In this document: piece by piece, positions 1 through 5,894 of the stretch
How positions within the stretch are numbered: position 1 is the stretch's first letter
Layout: the number at the start of each line of letters is the position of its first letter
Source of the DNA: Syntrophaceae bacterium
Lineage (GTDB): Bacteria > Desulfobacterota > Desulfomonilia > Desulfomonilales > Desulfomonilaceae
Assembly (NCBI GenBank): GCA_014874425.1
Contig: JACWAG010000449.1
Coordinates: forward strand, 1 to 9,499
Reading direction: 5' to 3'
DNA: 9,499 nucleotides
The notes under the pieces: generated by a model
Database searches by the model: none
Told to the model about the DNA's origin: nothing
The model's input: the letters and a program-made list of their open reading frames with translations, nothing else
Translations under genes and position numbers: made by a program

Positions 1-687
1 ATGAGGTTTCAAGACAGTTACCATATCAACTATGGATTCGTGAAGGTCATATCTGTTATGGAATGATGTGCGATCATATATCAATCCCATCATGCCCTTC
101 ATGGACATGCTGACACCAGATGATCCATGAGACTTCCCGACAGGCACCGATATCAGTGTGTCTGCGTCCAGAGCGTCTGACAGGGCCCTCATCTTTTTAA
201 ACTGGGTCCCGCTCTCCACAGATACTTCCCTAAAAAGCCTTTCATTCTTGACAACGTGAGTGCGGGTATTGGGAACATCCTTACAATATTCTGGAATCTT
301 GGATAGTTTCATACAGTCCGTAGGATTGTTCAAAACATTGTCCACTATCAAAATACTCGAAGCGCCGGCTTCGGCGCACATTCTTGCCACTTCCCTGACA
401 ACCAAAGGATTTGTGTTCGCTCCGGTTTCAGGCGACCTGGCGAAACTCATGTTTGGTTTAATAACCACTTTCGCTCCGGGCTTGACAAATCTTTTGATCC
501 CGCCCAAGGCTTCGACCGCCTGTCTGGTGATAAGAGCAGCGTCCTTGCCGTTACATATGGACATGTCCGGGTAATCCGCAGCGCCAGCTTTTAAGGGATC
601 TATGAGACCAAACGAGGCGCCGGCCACAGCAACCGACACAACCAAACTGTTTTTTAAAAATTCCCGACGACTTTCATCATGCGACAT
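1..687 (-). CDS. Tat-exported DUF362 family protein, N-terminal part (cut by window edge)
   Basis: Minus-strand frame open from 687 to base 1: 229 codons with no stop, so the C-terminus lies outside the window. Residues 6-12 read SRREFLK, a twin-arginine motif, followed by a hydrophobic stretch (about 14-29) and an Ala-rich region (34-37) that could be a cleavage site. This suggests folded export through Tat, usually linked to a cofactor or metal. The mature part looks like DUF362: VVIKPN at 74-79, an alternating Ala/Gly-rich helix and strand around 97-117, VGKSH at 183-187 and SMKGMMGLI at 195-203. The biochemical function of DUF362 is not established, and I assign none. Two tandem ATGs (690 and 687) are possible; the one at 687 sits 6 nt after GAGG (694-697) and is preferred. 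The gene is divergent from the LemA gene. Confidence 0.85.
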   Translation of the reverse strand, partial: MSHDESRREFLKNSLVVSVAVAGASFGLIDPLKAGAADYPDMSICNGKDAALITRQAVEALGGIKRFVKPGAKVVIKPNMSFARSPETGANTNPLVVREVARMCAEAGASSILIVDNVLNNPTDCMKLSKIPEYCKDVPNTRTHVVKNERLFREVSVESGTQFKKMRALSDALDADTLISVPVGKSHGSSGVSMSMKGMMGLIYDRTSFHNRYDLHESIVDMVTVLKPH

Positions 688-733
688 CATTAACCTCGCG
701 CGTTTTTATAGCGGGCAACAATCAATTAAACCT

Positions 734-762
734 ATCATGGTTTTTGAAATGAACAAAGTCAA
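734..762 (-). promoter_or_regulatory. Candidate sigma70 promoter for the DUF362 gene
   Basis: On the minus strand, TTGACT (762-757) and CATGAT (739-734) are separated by exactly 17 nt, giving a leader of about 40 nt to the ATG at 687. A second -10-like hexamer, TATAAA (710-705), lies nearer the gene but has no good -35 box. Called by eye from consensus match only. Confidence 0.4.
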
Positions 763-930
763 CGTGTGGGTCAATTTTTTTTGTCTGGGGAGATGGTGTC
801 AGACTTCAGAAAATATGCATTTGCTATTGCAAATTCAACTTCATGGTGATAGGCAGGCTTCCAGATCGGGGCGCTGGGAACGCGATCTGTGTTCTCGCAA
901 GACAAAAAATAGTGTGATCTTCATTTTTAA
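763..930. other. Non-coding divergent spacer with three inverted repeats
   Basis: No convincing gene is seen here. The stretch carries GTCTG/CAGAC (783-787/800-804), a perfect ATTTGC-TATT-GCAAAT palindrome (819-834), and a 7 bp perfect inverted repeat CAGATCG/CGATCTG (862-868/883-889) with a 14 nt loop. None is followed by a T-run, so they do not look like intrinsic terminators. They sit between two divergent promoters, where operators would be expected. An open frame across 602-934 has no family resemblance and overlaps the DUF362 start region, so I do not call it a gene. Confidence 0.45.
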
Positions 931-959
931 TTGACATGATGCCGACGTGACACTAAAAG
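931..959 (+). promoter_or_regulatory. Candidate sigma70 promoter for the LemA-family gene
   Basis: A perfect -35 box TTGACA (931-936) is followed after 17 nt by TAAAAG (954-959), a 4/6 match to the -10 consensus. Transcription would begin near 966, leaving a leader of roughly 130 nt to the preferred start codon. Called by eye from consensus match and position. Confidence 0.55.
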
Positions 960-1095
960 TCTTGTCTAAGAAATTTGGCCAACTTATCCGTTTACAGATT
1001 TAACTTTGCGTTAAGATTGTTGTAATGTGGCAATATTACGAATGAGCAACTTTTCAAATTACCATTCAAAATTTAATGTGGACATCAGGTCCGCC

Positions 1096-1710
1096 ATGCC
1101 CGACCGGGTAGACGACAACCTAATGTGTCTGACTAACCGCCGTTCAAAGACGATGTCACGTCTTATAGAATTTAGCTGTTCGGTCTTGGTCGCCTTTGTA
1201 ATGCTCTCTTTGGTCTCTTTCCTTACGCTTAGGCCTACCTTGAAGGAGATTCGTGGTGAAGCTAGGGCTCAGTGGGAAGGAATGGTCAATCTTGCCAGAG
1301 AGCGAAATGACCAGGTCCAGGGCGTCGTGGAAGTCCTTAAAGGTTTTGGGGTAATCCAAAACAAATGGGGCGAGAAAATTCTCGAGGAGCGCTCTATACT
1401 ACTGAGAGCCGCTGATCCTGACACAATCATATCGAGTATAAATGAGACTGACCAGCGTTTGGCCAAACTTGGCCAAATCGCTGATTGTTCTGAGGAACTA
1501 AAAAATCACTTCAGTTTTGCCAATCAATGGTCCAGGATAGTAGCCACAAATAGAGAGCTAAGGCTGAGACGGATGAACTACAATGAAACCGCCAAGATGT
1601 ACAACAGCCTACTAACTCCATTTCCTCAAAACATGCTCGCTACTATTTTTGGATTTGTTCCTCTGAACAGATACCCATCCGATTATGTTTCCCGTCGCAA
1701 AAACGCCTGA
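1096..1710 (+). CDS. lemA: LemA family membrane-anchored protein
   Basis: From the ATG at 1096 the product is 204 residues. A single hydrophobic segment (about 23-46) follows a basic stretch (NRRSK, 14-18), giving one membrane anchor, and the rest is helical and probably coiled-coil. LemA signatures are visible: RNDQVQGVVEVLKGF (70-84), matching the family's R-x-D-L-I-P-N-L-V-x-x-V-K-G block, and the C-terminal YNETAKMYN with FPQN and a following FGF (162-187), matching the family's YN-x3-YN-FP end. LemA proteins are widespread and have no agreed biochemical role. The start is uncertain: 1096 has AGG at 6 nt spacing; ATG 1153 would give 185 residues, typical for the family, but lacks a clear ribosome-binding site; the frame is open back to GTG 1027. 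The sequence is divergent in the middle. The gene converges on the SH3 lipoprotein gene 57 bp away. Confidence 0.8.
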   Translation: MPDRVDDNLMCLTNRRSKTMSRLIEFSCSVLVAFVMLSLVSFLTLRPTLKEIRGEARAQWEGMVNLARERNDQVQGVVEVLKGFGVIQNKWGEKILEERSILLRAADPDTIISSINETDQRLAKLGQIADCSEELKNHFSFANQWSRIVATNRELRLRRMNYNETAKMYNSLLTPFPQNMLATIFGFVPLNRYPSDYVSRRKNA

Positions 1711-1767
1711 CAGAGAAAGTTCGGTCCTCAAATCCCTGGGTCCGTGAATGTGGCGCCAAAGTCCTTT

Positions 1768-2880
1768 TTAATGCAATCCCGCCGGACTGGGAATCTCTTC
1801 TTCGCTTACCTTTCTCACGGAACCCTTGTTGAATATGAAATTTGCCAAAACAAGCTTGTCGCTTTTTGTGGGATGTAGATAGCGAACACTGAAGCCCGGC
1901 TTACCTTCAAAATGATAATCCGTGATTGGCAAAATGCCATTTATTCTTAATTGCCACGTTATGATACGTCTTTTCAGTTTGGAGGACCAACTGACCAAAT
2001 ACAACCTGGTATAATCACAGCCAGGGTCTTTTCCGATCGGAGTATAGGCCACAATGTAGTTACTTTTCGCTCCGATATCCGGATCGTCTGTCACATTCAC
2101 TGTTCTCCACGCGATCATTCTCATGAACGGCACAGTTTTGGCGATATCTTCAGGTGGTGTCAGTTTCATGTTGTGGGTAAATATGTAACCAACCCTCCCA
2201 TCTTCTATCTTGACTTTGTACCAGACGTCCTTACGAATATCTTCACTCCCTTCCTCAGGGCTTGAAGGTTCATCAGCAGGGGTTACTCCAGAATCACCCG
2301 CCTTAGCGCGAACAACCGCTTTGTCGTTGGTAGAACTATTCCCTGTCGTAACGACACGCTCATATACTTCAAGTTTCTTACCGGGAGGAAGGACTTCGAT
2401 GATTTCATGCTGCCTACCCGGTGTCAACCTGAAATTCGCCTTACTCTTAGTCACGGCTTCGCCTTGGGATGGCATACCTTCTATGGATTTCCGCAACTCT
2501 TGAGTTTTGGCGATTATGTCTTCGCCCCCGATCGCTTTTTGTTCAACATAGCCCTCTCTTCCATCCCTTGTCCGGACCTTGTACATTTCACCAACCCTGT
2601 CTAATAGGCCGACTGACGTCTCGGCAGGCAGTCTTCTCAAGATTTCAGAGTTAAGGTTGGCCGTTTGGTATAATGATGTAGGTCTTAGTGTAATTCCGTC
2701 ACGAGGAGAGAACTGAGCCTTTTTCTTAAGTAACTTCGCTTGAACTTTAAGGATGAGTTCTCTTTTAATCGTATCAATCTCTTGGCATCCCGTGGCTAGG
2801 GCGAACACAAGTAAAATGAACGTTACAAATGAGAGCTTATAAAATGCTGATTTCTTTTCGTTTGATTTGTGGGGTTCCAT
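1768..2880 (-). CDS. Lipoprotein with two bacterial SH3 domains
   Basis: The product is 370 residues. A signal peptide (basic KSNEKK, hydrophobic 15-28) ends in A-T-G-C with Cys32 as the probable lipidated residue, so it is an outer- or periplasm-facing lipoprotein. Two SH3b-like repeats follow: one at about 61-116 (L-R-P, L-x-x-L-P, ending in DGREGYV) and one at about 145-240 (FRLTPG, LPPGKKL, ending in DGRVGYI). The second is split by an acidic, Ser/Pro/Glu-rich insertion (about 179-216). The final third (about 249-370) is a beta-rich region I do not recognise. Bacterial SH3 domains usually bind peptidoglycan or peptides, so a cell-wall-associated role is inferred. ATG 2880 is chosen: AAGG lies 9 nt upstream. 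An adjacent in-frame TTG at 2883 (6 nt spacing) would add one residue. It has its own promoter. Confidence 0.85.
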   Translation of the reverse strand: MEPHKSNEKKSAFYKLSFVTFILLVFALATGCQEIDTIKRELILKVQAKLLKKKAQFSPRDGITLRPTSLYQTANLNSEILRRLPAETSVGLLDRVGEMYKVRTRDGREGYVEQKAIGGEDIIAKTQELRKSIEGMPSQGEAVTKSKANFRLTPGRQHEIIEVLPPGKKLEVYERVVTTGNSSTNDKAVVRAKAGDSGVTPADEPSSPEEGSEDIRKDVWYKVKIEDGRVGYIFTHNMKLTPPEDIAKTVPFMRMIAWRTVNVTDDPDIGAKSNYIVAYTPIGKDPGCDYTRLYLVSWSSKLKRRIITWQLRINGILPITDYHFEGKPGFSVRYLHPTKSDKLVLANFIFNKGSVRKVSEEEIPSPAGLH

Positions 2881-2913
2881 CAATCGAGGCCTTCTTTCGG
2901 AATGATTCCAAAT

Positions 2914-2942
2914 CTTATATTTCCAAATCGCATAACAATCAA
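2914..2942 (-). promoter_or_regulatory. Sigma70-like promoter of the SH3 lipoprotein gene
   Basis: On the minus strand, TTGATT (2942-2937) is followed after exactly 17 nt by TATAAG (2919-2914), a 5/6 match to the -10 consensus. The start of transcription would fall near 2907, about 25 nt before the ATG. This is among the best promoter matches in the window. Confidence 0.6.
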
Positions 2943-3031
2943 TAAAATGCCTTTTAGTTTCTAAAATTGGTTCAATCTTTCATTAGTAGCAACGGCTTAA
3001 ATCCTCTATCAAATATAGGCGCCACAATCCA

Positions 3032-5692
3032 ATGGAGATTATCACAACCCACGTAAACGCTGATTTTGACGCTTTTGCGTCAATGGTAGCGGCGAAGAAA
3101 TTGTATCCCGACGCTTTAGTGGTGTTCCCAGGATCACGTGAGAAAAACCTTCGCGATTTCTTCATGGAATCAACTTTATATATCCTATCAATTGAACGCG
3201 TTAAAGATCTGGACTTTACCAAGGTTAAAAGACTTATCCTGGTAGATACAAGGCAGAGAAGCAGAATCGGCCGTTTCAGTGAGCTTGTTGATTCGGATCA
3301 GGTGGAAGTGCACCTTTACGATCATCACCCCAATTCGGATGATGACATCCATGGAAACGTTGAGGTCATTGAACGGGTAGGTTCCACCGTAACCGTCTTC
3401 GTAAACTTGTTTCGCCAGAAAAAAATACAGGTTAACGCGGAGGAAGCTACTGTTCTAGCCTTGGGAATCTATGAAGACACAGGATCTTTCACATTTTCAT
3501 CAACCACCCCGAAAGATTTGCGCGCGGCAGAGTGGCTTTTACGGCGGGGCGCAAATTTAAATATTGTCGCCAACATGATGACAAGCGATTTGACCAAGGA
3601 TCAAATCGATATCCTGCATCAATTTATAGAAGGATCCGAGGTCTTCAATTTTGGAAATGTGGAAGCCATAATAGCCACAGCCAACGCTGAAGGCTATGTA
3701 GGCGATCTGGCGATCCTGGTCCACAAGTTCAAGGAAATGGAAAATTATGACGTCGTTATCGCAATTGTACTTATGGAAGACAGAATTCACCTAATTGCTC
3801 GAAGCAACGTTCAGGAGTTAAACGTTGGAGAAATTGCAGTGGAGTTTGGGGGTGGAGGTCACCCAACAGCGGCAAGCGCTACTATTAGAGATTTGTCTCT
3901 TTTTGAAGTCAAGGACAGGGTCTTGAATGCCCTTAGATCCCGGGCCCATCCCAAACACAAGGCTTCCGAAATAATGTCTCGTCCGGTCATTACCATTGCG
4001 CCTGAACAGACGATAGAAGAAGCAGCCGAATTGCTTAGCCGCTATCAGATAAGTTCTTTACCGGTCGAACACAACCAGTCCGTAGTCGGGATACTCCACA
4101 GATACGCGGTCGATAGAGCAAAACACCACGGACTCCAAGATCATCCTGTCTCCGACTTCATGAATCCCGGAGTTGTGTTCGTGACCCCGGATGAATCCAT
4201 TGATCAGGTATTGAGGATCACAGTTGACGGCCGTCACAGATTGGTTCCTGTTATCGACGAAGGACAAATGGTGGGAGTGATATCCAGGAGCGACCTTCTA
4301 GAACACTTGAAACTTCCAAAGGCTAGTGATTCTTCGAGCCCTGAAGATTTCTCAGGAGGTCGGGAACGCCGTAAAAGTGTAAAAAAACTTCTGGAAGAGA
4401 GGACCCCGAGAAGAGTTTTCGATATCCTCAAAAAGGCTGGTCAGGTAGCCGCAAACCTGCATTATGAAGTCTTTTTGGTCGGGGGCGCTGTTCGTGACCT
4501 GCTGTTAAGAAATTACAATCTGGACATTGATCTCGTAGTTGAAGGCGACGGTATTTTATTTGCCAGGGCTTTGGCGGATTCTTACCAAAACTGCCGCGTC
4601 AGGAGTCACGAGAAATTCGGCACGGCTGTGATGCTGTTCGAAGACGGCTTCAAAATGGACGTAGCGACAGCGCGGTACGAGTATTATGAAAGTCCGGGGG
4701 CCCTGCCACAGGTCGAAACAAGTTCAATCAAACGAGATCTGTATAGACGTGATTTCACTATAAACACTTTAGCGGTTTGCTTAAACCCCGTGCATTGGGG
4801 GGAATTGATAGATTTTTTTGGTGGAGTGAGGGACATCAAGGAAAGAGTGATCCGCGTTTTGCATAACCTGGCTTTCGTTGAAGACCCAACTCGTATTCTT
4901 AGGGCTATACGTTTTGCCAGTCGATTCGGTCTAGCCATTGGCAAGCATACCCTGACATTGATAAAGGGCGCATTAAAAATTCAAATTCTTGAGCGAGTCG
5001 AAGGGAAAAGGCTTTTCAACGAATTGCTCCACATTCTTGATGAACGAAACCCGTCTCCAGCCTTGGAACAAATGTCGACTCTTGGAGTACTTAACGCTCT
5101 TTGTCCAGGGCTTGTTTTTAATCAGAAAATTTCCACTCTGGTTGACTCCGTGTCTGGAGTGCTCTCGTGGTGGAAGTATCTGTTCCTGGCCCAAAAGATT
5201 GAATCCTGGACGGTATACTTCCTAGCTTTAACCGATTCTTTGGATGAGCAATCCCTGATATCGTTTGCGGAGAGACTCTCTGTGCCAGCGCCAAATACCC
5301 AACATCTAACCAAGGAACGGCGAGAATTGCGATGGATCCTAAGCCTTTTGGAACGTGAAAAAATTGGCAAACCCAGCGAAATTTACTCTGTTCTTAGCAA
5401 ACTATCCATGGAATCATTGCTTTTCATGATGGGAAAAGCCGGACACGAAACGACGCGCCGGGCCATATCTGAATTCATAACGAAGTTGAGGCACGTTAGG
5501 CCTTTAATGTCTGGAAGAAACCTTAAGGAAATGGGATACGAACCTGGTCCAATATTTAGCGCAATCTTAAACTCTCTCCGCGAGGCCCGGCTCGATGGTT
5601 TCGTCAAAAATTTGGATGAAGAAAGGAAGTTTGTGACGACATTTTTCCCTCTGGAGCGCCGGACAGCATCGAAAAATGTTGCAAAAAATTAG
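3032..5692 (+). CDS. DHH phosphoesterase-CBS-CBS-tRNA nucleotidyltransferase fusion (probable A-adding enzyme)
   Basis: This 886-residue protein joins three modules. Residues 1-290 are a DHH/DHHA1 phosphoesterase with an intact metal set: H7, D11, D13, D72 (VDT), D97-H98-H99 and D149, plus the DHHA1 GGGGH (273-277). Two CBS domains follow (about 312-365 and 373-427); this family binds adenylates. After a charged linker comes a class II nucleotidyltransferase: GGAVRD (484-489), catalytic D498 and D500, RRD (572-574), EDPTR (617-621) and GKRLFNEL (659-666), then a helical tail with SGRNL (827-831) and EPGP (837-840). This architecture is known in Aquifex and deltaproteobacteria, where separate CC- and A-adding enzymes build the tRNA CCA end. 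The sequence around 548-581 looks like the A-adding type to me, though CC-adding or poly(A) activity cannot be excluded by reading. ATG 3032 fits the DHH N-terminus; the ribosome-binding site is weak. No partner gene is adjacent. Confidence 0.93.
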   Translation: MEIITTHVNADFDAFASMVAAKKLYPDALVVFPGSREKNLRDFFMESTLYILSIERVKDLDFTKVKRLILVDTRQRSRIGRFSELVDSDQVEVHLYDHHPNSDDDIHGNVEVIERVGSTVTVFVNLFRQKKIQVNAEEATVLALGIYEDTGSFTFSSTTPKDLRAAEWLLRRGANLNIVANMMTSDLTKDQIDILHQFIEGSEVFNFGNVEAIIATANAEGYVGDLAILVHKFKEMENYDVVIAIVLMEDRIHLIARSNVQELNVGEIAVEFGGGGHPTAASATIRDLSLFEVKDRVLNALRSRAHPKHKASEIMSRPVITIAPEQTIEEAAELLSRYQISSLPVEHNQSVVGILHRYAVDRAKHHGLQDHPVSDFMNPGVVFVTPDESIDQVLRITVDGRHRLVPVIDEGQMVGVISRSDLLEHLKLPKASDSSSPEDFSGGRERRKSVKKLLEERTPRRVFDILKKAGQVAANLHYEVFLVGGAVRDLLLRNYNLDIDLVVEGDGILFARALADSYQNCRVRSHEKFGTAVMLFEDGFKMDVATARYEYYESPGALPQVETSSIKRDLYRRDFTINTLAVCLNPVHWGELIDFFGGVRDIKERVIRVLHNLAFVEDPTRILRAIRFASRFGLAIGKHTLTLIKGALKIQILERVEGKRLFNELLHILDERNPSPALEQMSTLGVLNALCPGLVFNQKISTLVDSVSGVLSWWKYLFLAQKIESWTVYFLALTDSLDEQSLISFAERLSVPAPNTQHLTKERRELRWILSLLEREKIGKPSEIYSVLSKLSMESLLFMMGKAGHETTRRAISEFITKLRHVRPLMSGRNLKEMGYEPGPIFSAILNSLREARLDGFVKNLDEERKFVTTFFPLERRTASKNVAKN

Positions 5693-5894
5693 ACATTTTG
5701 GAATCCGGGAATTAATGGTATATGTATTGAACGCGAACTCGGATCGCGCGCTCCCCTTGTGTTTACTCCATCGGTATCAACAGGGTGACAACAAGCTAGA
5801 TTGCTATTTTTAGCGGTTGAGGGGTAGACAACCGCAAAAGCATAATGGCCTACGGAGAGGCCAAACTATATGTATTTTCCCAGGGAGGAACCAA
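5693..5894 (+). other. 202 bp leader with three hairpins before the carboxyltransferase gene
   Basis: No gene is seen here. Inverted repeats are CGCGA/TCGCG (5732-5736/5744-5748, 7 nt loop), GCGGTTG/CAACCGC (5813-5819/5829-5835, 9 nt G-rich loop) and TGGCC/GGCCA (5846-5850/5859-5863, 8 nt loop). The last two are separated by an A-rich linker and lie 20-80 nt before the ribosome-binding site. A weak 4 bp GCTA/TAGC stem (5803-5806/5811-5814) would compete with the second hairpin. CCCCT at 5753-5757 could pair with AGGGG (5820-5824) in the second loop. This resembles a structured 5' untranslated region, but I cannot match it to a known riboswitch class. The first hairpin might also mark the end of the preceding transcript. 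Confidence 0.45.
5884..5888 (+). promoter_or_regulatory. Ribosome-binding site that fixes the carboxyltransferase start
   Basis: GGAGG lies 6 nt before ATG 5895. The reading frame is open further upstream to a TTG at 5817, but that codon sits inside a hairpin stem, has no Shine-Dalgarno sequence, and would add 26 residues not seen in the family. Confidence 0.8.

Noticed and set aside
260..934. Two plus-strand open frames of about 105-110 codons.
   Set aside because: The first lies antisense inside the DUF362 gene. The second overlaps its start and runs through the palindrome-rich spacer. Neither has a ribosome-binding site or family resemblance.
1711..1767. Possible shared bidirectional terminator between the convergent LemA and SH3 lipoprotein genes.
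   Set aside because: I found no inverted repeat with a T-run on either strand in these 57 bases.
2943..3031. Search for a plus-strand promoter for the DHH-CBS-nucleotidyltransferase gene.
   Set aside because: A few TTGGTT/TTAAAT-like words exist, but no pair has acceptable spacing, so none is reported.
5800..5894. Possible c-di-GMP (GEMM) riboswitch, because the leader has a CCGCAAAAGC joint followed by a GGCC stem.
   Set aside because: Only the short joint is reminiscent. The conserved GCA...GGGCAAA half and the closing GGGTT-ACC part of GEMM are missing, so no class is claimed.
5817..5894. Upstream in-frame extension of the carboxyltransferase from TTG 5817.
   Set aside because: That codon lies in a hairpin stem without a ribosome-binding site, while ATG 5895 has GGAGG at 6 nt and matches the family N-terminus.
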